A program made the position numbers and the translations under genes. This document shows, piece by piece, positions 1 to 4,880 of a stretch of 5,059 nucleotides of DNA. How positions within the stretch are numbered: position 1 is the stretch's first letter; each line of letters starts with the position of its first letter. The notes under the pieces are model-generated. The model had not been told where the DNA came from and searched no databases. It saw nothing but the letters and a program-made list of their open reading frames with translations. The DNA is taken from assembly GCA_029979405.1 (NCBI GenBank), contig JAPOHM010000118.1:1-5059 (forward strand), written 5' to 3'. This DNA comes from Methanobacteriota archaeon (GTDB lineage: Archaea > Thermoplasmatota > Poseidoniia > Poseidoniales > Poseidoniaceae).

Positions 1-1164
1 CCAGATGTAATTGTTGAAAACATTGGAAAAGGAGTATTGGTTTGCCCATTTCTTCGTATTTTCAATTCTTTTATCATAGAGGGATGACTTGTTTTTCCAT
101 TCAGTATGTAACTGCGATAGCCTCGCGGCTATTTCATCCGAATCAGCAACTCCATATTGGATGGATTGATTTTCTCGCATTGATTTTAATGGCACAATCA
201 AGTTTTCATCAGCATTGAGTTCAGGCATTGGGCCAAAATCCGTGTTTATGACTGGAACGCCATGAGCCTGTGCCTCAACTTGGATGATGCCGAATCCCTC
301 TTGAGAGCTACAATGCAATAAAACATCTAAGCCGCAAATGAGTTCTCCCATCTCCTCAGAAGATAATCCTATGATTGACTTTGTAGGCTCAACCATGCGA
401 ACCATCTGTTCTGGAATGCCCATTTGCTGAATTAACGATTGCACTTGCTGGGCTTGGACATGATCCGGTTTATTCTTCACAAATAGGATGACTTCACCAG
501 GGTTATCCAATGTGGATAGGAACTTTACAAACCCTTCAAGATTGACCGCTGGCTCCTTCCTTTCGGAAAAGTCGCCCAAAAAGCCAACAACGAAACTATC
601 AGTAGTAACTCTTGGATTTCTCCAAGAACCTCTTACAGCCCTCTTTGATTTCTTTACAGGAAAAGCATCATCATCATATCCATGAGGGAAGTAAAGTATG
701 TTTTGCCCGCCATGATATTCTTCCATTACCTTTTGCCCATGCTTCGACATAGCGGCAAGATGAGTAAATGTGCTTTGATTTTGAATCTCAATATTTGCTA
801 GGCTCGAACCATCAACAGGGCTTATACAAATAGTATGCTTGAAATTTGCACCGATTCTATTCCACTTCCAAATGTCTCCAAGAAAAATCATAATTGTTTC
901 AGACAAGTCATAACGGTCCATGAAATGTCTTCTGTAGATCTGCATGGAATCAGCATTCAATGTTCCAGGATATTCGGACACAGGATAAACAGGACTCCCT
1001 TCGTGCATTACAACTGGACCTGCATAACCAAAATCTGCAATATAGCCAACTGTTTTCCCCTGTGACTTTAGATGCCGTCCGAGCAAATCAAGCTGATTAG
1101 CATAACCAGTTTTCCAAAAAGGCGGATTTCCAACAAGCAAGTATCCGATTTGACTCATAAACAT
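1..1164 (-). CDS. GT-B (GT4-like) glycosyltransferase, C-terminus cut by window edge
   Basis: The minus frame is open from an ATG at 1164 to the window edge (388 codons, no stop), so the C-terminus is missing. It has the layout of a GT-B glycosyltransferase, which moves a sugar from a nucleotide-sugar donor to an acceptor. The N-terminal Rossmann-like part begins near residues 6-21 (GYLLVGNPPFWKTGY), with the glycine-containing loop usual for this fold. The C-terminal donor domain starts near 192 (VVGFLGDFSERK) and carries the E-x7-E motif EGFGIIQVE at 289-297, followed by AQAHGVPVINTDFGPMPEL, typical of GT4 enzymes. Similar stand-alone enzymes occur in tailed viruses and in surface-glycan loci. 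A second ATG at 1158 is equally possible; an in-frame stop at 1189-1191 blocks any longer start. It lies 24 bp behind the small zinc-ribbon gene, probably in the same transcript. The acceptor cannot be told. Confidence 0.88.
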   Translation of the reverse strand, partial: MFMSQIGYLLVGNPPFWKTGYANQLDLLGRHLKSQGKTVGYIADFGYAGPVVMHEGSPVYPVSEYPGTLNADSMQIYRRHFMDRYDLSETIMIFLGDIWKWNRIGANFKHTICISPVDGSSLANIEIQNQSTFTHLAAMSKHGQKVMEEYHGGQNILYFPHGYDDDAFPVKKSKRAVRGSWRNPRVTTDSFVVGFLGDFSERKEPAVNLEGFVKFLSTLDNPGEVILFVKNKPDHVQAQQVQSLIQQMGIPEQMVRMVEPTKSIIGLSSEEMGELICGLDVLLHCSSQEGFGIIQVEAQAHGVPVINTDFGPMPELNADENLIVPLKSMRENQSIQYGVADSDEIAARLSQLHTEWKNKSSLYDKRIENTKKWANQYSFSNVFNNYIW

Positions 1165-1188
1165 CGGATTAGTTGTTCCCGTATGAGT

Positions 1189-1308
1189 TCAACGGATAGT
1201 CACCTTTCCACAGGAACGGCAAATAGTCTGCGTTAAATCCAACGAATGAGGGTTAATTTCATGCAAATCTTCTGAACCACAACTACATTTGGGAATGAGT
1301 TGCGCCAT
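1189..1308 (-). CDS. 39-residue zinc-ribbon protein
   Basis: A 39-codon frame beginning MAQLIPKCSCGSED. It has a CxC pair (Cys8, Cys10) and a CxxC pair (Cys30, Cys33, in CRSCGK) 19 residues apart, which fits one zinc-ribbon knuckle set with nothing else around it. The ATG at 1308 is preceded by GGTGAT a few bases upstream, a good match to the archaeal anti-Shine-Dalgarno sequence, which supports both the gene and the start. It ends 24 bp before the glycosyltransferase start and follows the 65-residue gene by 39 bp. Such mini zinc ribbons are common in archaea and their viruses and usually have no assigned role; binding to nucleic acid or a protein partner is possible. The function is unknown. 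Confidence 0.62.
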   Translation of the reverse strand: MAQLIPKCSCGSEDLHEINPHSLDLTQTICRSCGKVTIR

Positions 1309-1332
1309 TACGATCACCAAGAATGTGGTATC

Positions 1333-1340
1333 ATATTTTA
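1333..1340 (-). promoter_or_regulatory. TATA-like box before the zinc-ribbon gene
   Basis: On the minus strand the 39-bp gap between the two small genes contains TAAAATAT, about 25-32 bp upstream of the ATG at 1308. The spacing fits an archaeal TATA box for a very short or absent leader. However, this gene also has a ribosome site, so it may simply be co-transcribed with the gene before it. Weak call. Confidence 0.25.
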
Positions 1341-1347
1341 CACCAAT

Positions 1348-1545
1348 TCACACATAACCATCAAGGTCTGAACTCGGCCTTTGGAGGTCCATCATCTGCA
1401 AAATTACCAAAGCAACTCCAACAGGATTACTCAATTCTTTGAAAAGATTGGCAGATGTTTCTAATGTTTCTTCATTGAAAATGGGGTTAGAAGCAAGGGC
1501 CTTTCGAATCACAGGAACCCACTCGTCTGCCTCTTCCACGCACAT
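1348..1545 (-). CDS. 65-residue hypothetical protein
   Basis: I do not recognise this protein. It starts MCVEEADEWVPVIRKAL and ends SSDLDGYV. It is acidic and appears mostly helical, with two amphipathic stretches (about residues 3-19 and 24-52), no cysteine pairs beyond Cys2, and no signal peptide or clear membrane helix. The ATG at 1545 is the only in-frame ATG after an upstream stop, and no Shine-Dalgarno sequence precedes it, as is usual for leaderless first genes in archaea. It is the first gene of the leftward cluster (then zinc ribbon, then glycosyltransferase), facing away from the antitoxin-like gene across an 87-bp spacer. Its position and even composition make it a likely real gene, but no function can be given. 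Confidence 0.55.
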   Translation of the reverse strand: MCVEEADEWVPVIRKALASNPIFNEETLETSANLFKELSNPVGVALVILQMMDLQRPSSDLDGYV

Positions 1546-1632
1546 GTAAGAGATATAGGCGATTCATAACTGTTCCGTTCAGATGTAATTCACACCCAAC
1601 CGTTATACGGGAGTTATCTCTCCTTCGCTCCA
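1546..1632. promoter_or_regulatory. Divergent promoter region
   Basis: This 87-bp spacer lies between two genes that point away from each other, so it should hold promoters for both directions. The rightward one has a plausible TATA box (1603-1608). Leftward, only a weak TTATGAA-like stretch (about 1564-1570) is seen, 17-25 bp from the 65-residue gene's ATG. No operator palindrome stands out. Confidence 0.4.
1603..1608 (+). promoter_or_regulatory. TATA-like box for the antitoxin-like operon
   Basis: TTATAC is centred about 27 bp before the ATG at 1633, and no Shine-Dalgarno sequence lies between them. That is the geometry expected for a leaderless archaeal transcript starting at or next to the start codon. 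Confidence 0.4.
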
Positions 1633-1797
1633 ATGGGTTCCAATGGTAAGAAGACTATCCTCATCACAGGGGATTTGCACGCAAGATTAGCTGATATGGG
1701 GAAGAAGGGTGATACCTTTAGCGACATCATCGAAAAGGCCCTTGACACAATCGAAGCTCTACAAAATCGAGCGATTGAGGAGGGTGAATTAAATTGA
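1633..1797 (+). CDS. VapB-like antitoxin-family protein (54 residues)
   Basis: The 54-residue product opens with a short strand (KKTILITGDLHARL) and continues with the motif DMGKKGDTFSDIIEKALDTI. The pattern K-x-G-[DE]-[ST]-[FY]-x-D-[IV]-[IV] after a strand is typical of the small archaeal VapB/RHH-like antitoxin proteins (DUF7557 type), which bind DNA as dimers and usually neutralise a partner toxin encoded next door. Residues 5-44 cover the whole motif and the length is normal for the family. The ATG at 1633 is the only candidate start, and a TATA-like box 27 bp upstream suggests a leaderless message. The next gene overlaps its stop, so the two are translationally coupled. The partner is not a recognisable VapC PIN nuclease, so this could equally be a free-standing DNA-binding regulator. 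Confidence 0.72.
   Translation: MGSNGKKTILITGDLHARLADMGKKGDTFSDIIEKALDTIEALQNRAIEEGELN
1782..1787 (+). promoter_or_regulatory. Shine-Dalgarno site deciding a TTG start
   Basis: GGGTGA, within a longer GGAGGGTGA stretch, sits six bases before the TTG at 1794 and inside the end of the antitoxin-like gene. It supports TTG as the real start of the 136-residue gene over the internal ATG at 1827. Confidence 0.6.
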
Positions 1798-2204
1798 GTC
1801 GGCAAAACCGTTCAGTCCGATTCATTATGAAAGCCTTTGAAGAAGCTAAGACCGATACCTTAGATTTCAACGAAATACATTCAATAATCGGCGGTCAAAA
1901 GAACCAAGTATCAACTATCTTAGCAAGTTATCCCGCTTACTTCGAAAAGATACAGAATCGCCGTTGGAGAGTAGTTCCCGATACACAAATCAATGTTGAG
2001 GACATTCATCATTTGTATGGTGTTAGCCAAGACCAGGTGGAGGAAATGGTTGAAGGAGAAACTATCCGATTCCTGTGGATCAAAGTGAATCAGAGTCCAG
2101 ACGGAACTTACTCTCGAAGAGAAATCCACAAACTGATGCACACTTACAAAAAAGAGATGGATAAGCAGAAACTAAGAAAATACCTCCCCTCTAGAGGAAA
2201 TTAA
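1794..2204 (+). CDS. Probable winged-helix DNA-binding protein (136 residues)
   Basis: This protein starts at TTG, with its first codon overlapping the previous gene's stop (TTGA) and a strong ribosome site six bases upstream, so it is translated coupled to the antitoxin-like gene. I do not recognise a named family. Residues 8-61 read like a winged helix: helix VRFIMKAFEEAK, helix DFNEIHSIIGG, probable recognition helix NQVSTILASYPAYFEKI, then a basic wing NRRWRV. Residues 66-92 (NVEDIHHLYGVSQDQVEEMV) may form a second helix-turn-helix. The C-terminus (about 106-134) is basic and helical. It lacks the spaced acidic residues of PIN nucleases, so it is not a VapC toxin. A role as a regulator working with its antitoxin-like partner is inferred from fold and context only. 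Confidence 0.75.
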   Translation: MSRQNRSVRFIMKAFEEAKTDTLDFNEIHSIIGGQKNQVSTILASYPAYFEKIQNRRWRVVPDTQINVEDIHHLYGVSQDQVEEMVEGETIRFLWIKVNQSPDGTYSRREIHKLMHTYKKEMDKQKLRKYLPSRGN

Positions 2205-2330
2205 ATGAAGTGTGATGGGTGTGGTAATTCTTTCAAGGCCGACGAGATGACATCTATGGGAAGATATCCTGAAAAACTATATTTTTGTGTAATGTGTATC
2301 AAAACAGGAGTCTATGCAAATGAAAGATGA
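2205..2330 (+). CDS. 41-residue zinc-finger protein
   Basis: This 41-codon frame starts on the base after the previous stop, with GAGG (2194-2197) seven bases upstream as ribosome site. The product begins MKCDGCGNSF and has two CxxC knuckles, Cys3/Cys6 and Cys28/Cys31 (FCVMCI), 21 residues apart, as in a treble-clef or zinc-ribbon fold. Zero spacing to the gene before and overlap with the gene after place it in the same operon. The partner bound by the zinc knuckle (DNA, RNA or protein) cannot be told. The ribosome site, paired cysteines and tight packing make it a likely real gene despite its size. Confidence 0.65.
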   Translation: MKCDGCGNSFKADEMTSMGRYPEKLYFCVMCIKTGVYANER

Positions 2331-2412
2331 AAACTGCCCCAACTGTGGTAAGAAAATAACCGACCTTAGAATAAGGACCGATGATTGCTGTCGCTGGGTC
2401 GTGATGAGATAG
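2320..2412 (+). CDS. 30-residue CxxC micro-protein
   Basis: This frame overlaps the last 11 bases of the preceding gene. It starts MKDENCPNCGKK and has one clear CPNC zinc knuckle (Cys6, Cys9) plus a Cys-Cys pair (23, 24) that could complete a metal site. AGGAG at 2306-2310 lies nine bases before the ATG at 2320; an in-frame ATG at 2314 would add two residues but sits only three bases from AGGAG. It is the last gene of the rightward cluster and stops one base before the stop of the convergent tfb gene. It is very short, so the call rests on the zinc motif, ribosome site and packing. Confidence 0.5.
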   Translation: MKDENCPNCGKKITDLRIRTDDCCRWVVMR

Positions 2413-2413
2413 C

Positions 2414-3316
2414 CTAACGGGTTCTTCGTAACACTTCTAGCTCATGCTTACTGAACTGCGGTCTTGAGGATGGGTTTGAAAGGACCCTTCCGCCTCTGAT
2501 CGCCTTCACGCCAAGCGAAACAGTTTTTCTCGATGTTCCCAGTTCAAGTGCGATTTCTTTCATTGTGATTCTGTTTTCTTTTCTGTGAGGAGATTCTTTA
2601 CAAGCCAAATATACAGAACCAGCGGCGATTTGTTTTATGTGGCCCTTTGTCTCTCCCAACTGATAAGCTCTTTTTTCTGTTTCAGGATAAAGAGGGTTCT
2701 CAGAAACATATCTCTTGAGCAGGTCTTTGACGCTCAAATCCTTCAAAGCCAAAGCACCAGAAGACACACCTTGTTTCAAAACTCTGTTGGCGGCTTTGAC
2801 GGTAGTAGGACCGCCGGAGAAAAAAGATACTTGATTTACAGCCTTCACAACAGATTTCATTTGAATAGGTTTGCTACTATCTACAACACCCAAGTAAAGA
2901 GAAGCAGCGGCCAATGCCCTCAATCCTCTACCTTTATGCAAATTATTCTCAATACCCCTCCTATGCTGCTCTCTTGCAAAAGCAATAGCAGTAGAGTCCA
3001 TTTGCAAAATACCGCCAGCATCCATGATGCCTGTAAATGATGCCTTTCTTCCTCTTTGGGCTCCCGACTCGCCGATTGTATGCATGGGCAATATTCGCCC
3101 CTCTTCATCTCGGTCTGGATTTGGCTGATCCTCAAACTGCAAACCTAAGACCTCCAAACCACAGATACGACAACTGTAGCCCTGGTCTGTCTCATCATAA
3201 TTGTAGGGCGAACCATTGCGTAAATCTTCCATGACGCAATCAGGCGGTCTGCCCAATTCGCATCCTTTCTCAGCGAACGCTTCCAGAATCAAGTGAGGAT
3301 GGTTCTCGCTGAACAC
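2414..3316 (-). CDS. tfb: Transcription initiation factor IIB (TFB) family protein
   Basis: TFB binds the TBP-TATA complex and recruits archaeal RNA polymerase. The 300-residue product has normal TFB length and order. An N-terminal zinc-ribbon-like part ends DQGYSCRICGLEV (Cys49, Cys52). A linker follows, then cyclin-like repeat 1 (about 110-205, core RGLRALAAASLYLG) and repeat 2 (about 213-275, core IKQIAAGSVYLACKE, with MKEIALELGTSRKTVSLGVKAI as its helix-turn-helix). The first zinc knuckle is unusual: instead of CxxC there are Cys19 and Cys27, seven residues apart, and the usual D-x-G-P-E-W-R reader segment is replaced by DQPNPDRDEEG. The start is GTG; no other start codon lies between it and the upstream in-frame stop. 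A purine run (GAGGAG) ends only one base before GTG, too close for a normal ribosome site, so a leaderless message from a TATA-like box near 3343 is likely. It may be a secondary TFB rather than the housekeeping one. Confidence 0.87.
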   Translation of the reverse strand: MFSENHPHLILEAFAEKGCELGRPPDCVMEDLRNGSPYNYDETDQGYSCRICGLEVLGLQFEDQPNPDRDEEGRILPMHTIGESGAQRGRKASFTGIMDAGGILQMDSTAIAFAREQHRRGIENNLHKGRGLRALAAASLYLGVVDSSKPIQMKSVVKAVNQVSFFSGGPTTVKAANRVLKQGVSSGALALKDLSVKDLLKRYVSENPLYPETEKRAYQLGETKGHIKQIAAGSVYLACKESPHRKENRITMKEIALELGTSRKTVSLGVKAIRGGRVLSNPSSRPQFSKHELEVLRRTR

Positions 3317-3340
3317 ACTCCTCGCAAGGGGTGTTCGCTG

Positions 3341-3345
3341 ATAAA
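3341..3345 (-). promoter_or_regulatory. TATA-like box for tfb
   Basis: On the minus strand TTTAT, inside CATTTATCAG, is centred about 27 bp before the tfb GTG, the expected spacing for a leaderless archaeal gene. It touches the first copy of the AATGCCGATGGC repeat, so anything bound to or paired with that repeat could affect tfb. Confidence 0.35.
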
Positions 3346-3406
3346 TGCCGATGGCGTAATAACATGATTATGCTATGTTGCATAGCAACTTTGACCTAAA
3401 CTTAGG
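3344..3406 (+). repeat. Repeat unit 1 (A element, degraded B element)
   Basis: First copy of a unit found three times. It starts AATGCCGATGGC, giving a small hairpin ATGCC-GAT-GGCGT with one wobble pair. AACATGATTA follows, then the perfect hairpin TGCTATG-ttg-CATAGCA, and CTTAGG at 3401-3406 where the other copies begin their B element. The rest of B (GGCCTCCGATGGCC) is missing. It lies 28 bp upstream of tfb. Confidence 0.65.
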
Positions 3407-3510
3407 ACAAAAAACGAAATCCGTAGATCTTGACAGCTCTTAGGAGAGATTCCAAGCAAGAAAACGGATTGAGTAAGGAAATTCATCTGACTCGAAGGGG
3501 TCAATATATG

Positions 3511-3602
3511 AATGCCGATGGCATAACAACATGATTACATTATGAATGCGTTAAACTATGCAACCTGCTTAGGCCTCCGATGGCCGAAATATCGTAGCAG
3601 GT
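3511..3602 (+). repeat. Repeat unit 2 (A plus B elements)
   Basis: Second copy. The A element is AATGCCGATGGCAT with perfect 5-bp arms and a GAT loop, then AACAACATGATTA. The B element holds CTTAGGCC-TCCGAT-GGCC, enclosed by CCTGC (3564-3568) and GCAGG (3597-3601). CCGATGGC occurs in both A (3515-3522) and B (3577-3584), exactly 62 bp apart. It is preceded by the TATA-like AATATATG. Confidence 0.7.
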
Positions 3603-3668
3603 GATCGTGCAGAGCTAGCACCACCTGGAAAGGCTCGAAAATAGCTTGTCCAGGAGGGCTAGCATATC

Positions 3669-3773
3669 AATGCCGATGGCATTACTACACGATTATATTA
3701 TGTATGCACCTAACTTTGCACCCTGCTTAGGCCTCCGATGGCCTAAGTAGTGTAAAAGGGGTGCAAAACCCCT
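3669..3773 (+). repeat. Repeat unit 3 (A plus B elements and hairpin)
   Basis: Third copy, 158 bp after the second. A carries ATGCC-GAT-GGCAT at 3670-3682. B is a perfect 8-bp stem, CTTAGGCC (3726-3733) with GGCCTAAG (3740-3747), loop TCCGAT, then TAGTG and a second perfect stem AGGGGT/ACCCCT (3757-3762 and 3768-3773). CCGATGGC recurs at 3673 and 3735, again 62 bp apart as in unit 2. Confidence 0.7.
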
Positions 3774-3787
3774 GTCAGTTGGGAACG

Positions 3788-3832
3788 GCTTAGGCCTCCG
3801 CTGGCAGTAAGTAGTGAGGGAGACATCTCCCT
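3788..3832 (+). repeat. B element repeated alone, with its hairpin
   Basis: A further B copy reads CTTAGGCCTCCGCTGGC then TAAGTAGTG. The outer pairs CTTA (3789-3792) and TAAG (3808-3811) are kept. It is followed, as in unit 3, by a strong hairpin of different sequence, AGGGAG-acat-CTCCCT (3817-3832). Same layout with different paired bases is what conserved RNA structure would look like. Confidence 0.62.
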
Positions 3833-3882
3833 CTCTGAACATTGCATTTAGCAATCGGCCAGTTGCCTTGCGAGGCTTCAGT

Positions 3883-3999
3883 GTCGAACCAGAGAAAGCA
3901 CCTGAGAGATCGGGTGATACCCTCTGGATTATTTCGACTACTGGCTGTTTTCTTCCAGAGAACCGAACGGCAGACCAATTTATTGGGTTCGCTCTGGAA
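3883..3999 (+). other. Twin nested stem domains sharing a CCAGAG/CTCTGG helix
   Basis: Two adjacent domains use the same core helix. In the first, GTCGA (3883-3887), CCAGAG (3889-3894) and CACC (3899-3902) pair in nested order with GGTG (3913-3916), CTCTGG (3922-3927) and TCGAC (3934-3938). In the second, TTCCAGAG (3953-3960), CGAAC (3964-3968) and CCAAT (3975-3979) pair with ATTGG (3982-3986), GTTCG (3987-3991) and CTCTGGAA (3992-3999). The pairing is too regular to be chance and is the strongest single evidence for folded RNA here. Confidence 0.65.
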
Positions 4000-4013
4000 A
4001 AGCTAACCGAAAG

Positions 4014-4038
4014 CGCCAGGAACACATCGTTTCTGGTG
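4014..4038 (+). other. 10-bp hairpin in the large RNA
   Basis: CGCCAGGAAC (4014-4023) pairs with GTTTCTGGTG (4029-4038) over ten base pairs, two of them G-T wobbles, around a five-base loop. Wobble pairs kept inside a long stem point to RNA rather than a DNA palindrome. Confidence 0.6.
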
Positions 4039-4423
4039 AAATGTTGGTGAGAACCTAGTTCATACAGGATTAGAAACCCTGTAAAAACCAGCTTCCCGAA
4101 AGGGTAAATCGGTGTCGCTAAGGGAGTCGCTGCGACTCCTATGCAGTAATACGCTATGAAACGCAAGTTGAATGAGAGCTTAGTCGGTGACAAAGAGAAA
4201 TCAGCGTCAGTTAAGTCGGCCTCACCAGACATAATCGTAGATTGAAAGTGGCCTTGACCCTCATGGGGAAAGCGAGGTTTCACCAGCGAAGGTGAAAATA
4301 ATATGAGAATAGTTCGCAGTCTCAGCCTCGTTTGAACAATGGGGGTGATGGAGCGCCACCGGAGAACTTCGAGCATGACTGGAATAATGAGATTTCCGAC
4401 ATATACACTACCGTATCATTCAT

Positions 4424-4552
4424 ACAGCAGATTCCGATTCGTCGGTTTCAACAGAACCAGAGTTACTAATGCCTAACGGCTTCGGCCTACGGCAAGGTGC
4501 TGTGCGGATCTATGCCCATGCTATAGAGGGCAAAGGTCTGAGGAAATTCTGG
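4424..4552 (+). other. RNase P-like P4 core in permuted order (tentative)
   Basis: ACAGAA (4451-4456) is followed directly by CCAGAGTT (4457-4464), and GAGGAA (4540-4545) runs into AATTCTGG (4545-4552); the two octamers form eight pairs with one wobble. In RNase P RNA, helix P4 is made the same way, by strands just after GAGGA and ACAGAA, but with the GAGGA strand first. Between them lie helices in the places of P1 (4470-4494, nested TGCC/GGCA and GGC/GCC with a UUCG loop), P2 (TGCTGT 4498-4503 with ACAGCA 4424-4429) and P3 (4506-4511 with 4534-4539, and TGCCC 4513-4517 with GGGCA 4528-4532). Against it: the bulged U of P4 is missing, a hairpin (about 4434-4444) separates P2 from ACAGAA, and CCAGAG helices recur upstream. 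Treat as a hypothesis. Confidence 0.3.
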
Positions 4553-4679
4553 ACTTATTCAACACGCAAAATTGCGATTTCACCAACTTGAACACAGTTG
4601 TAAAACATGTTCGATTACACAAGGTCCGGGTATCGGTAAAACCGGATATCGCATTCGTGCGAGAATGATACCAAGCCAC

Positions 4680-4730
4680 GACCCCTAACGGGGTCACGCC
4701 TTTATTGGCGTGCAATACCTAAGAGTGGTA
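4680..4730 (+). other. Three tandem hairpins
   Basis: GACCCC-taac-GGGGTC (4680-4695) is followed without a gap by ACGCC-tttatt-GGCGT (4696-4711), then TACC (4716-4719) with GGTA (4727-4730). The first two are perfect stems. They sit in the 3' half of the folded region. Confidence 0.6.
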
Positions 4731-4765
4731 ACAAAGCCTTATTTTCTAATCATGGCCCAGAAAGC

Positions 4766-4880
4766 CTACACACCCATTTACGGGTCGTAGTTTATGGATC
4801 TTGAGCCAACTTGTGAGTTACAAGCAATTCTTACGCTTGATTCGCCCACCCTGCCTTATGTGTTGTCCTTGGCTAAGGAC
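4766..4880 (+). other. 3'-end hairpins of the large RNA
   Basis: CTAC/ACCC (4766-4769, 4772-4775) pair with GGGT/GTAG (4782-4785, 4787-4790). CTTGT/ACAAG form a five-pair hairpin near 4810-4824. GTCCTT (4865-4870) pairs perfectly with AAGGAC (4875-4880) over a four-base loop and is enclosed by GCCCA and TGGGC. Folding continues to about 5000; no poly-T stop signal is visible. Confidence 0.55.

Noticed and set aside
126..146. Inverted repeat ATAGCC/GGCTAT inside the glycosyltransferase gene
   Set aside because: It lies in a well-supported coding frame with ordinary codons; likely chance.
3344..3832. CRISPR array
   Set aside because: The repeats are few, unequal, spaced 62-167 bp apart, and the sequence between them is also partly repeated, unlike repeat-spacer arrays.
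3693..4376. A 227-codon open frame on the minus strand inside the folded region
   Set aside because: It covers strong hairpins and the B repeats, begins with a low-complexity arginine-rich stretch, shows no recognisable domain, and has no ribosome site. It is better explained as an antisense shadow of a structured RNA.
4605..4625. T-arm-like TTCGATT suggesting a tRNA
   Set aside because: The flanking bases do not form a five-pair T stem, and no matching acceptor or anticodon arms are seen.
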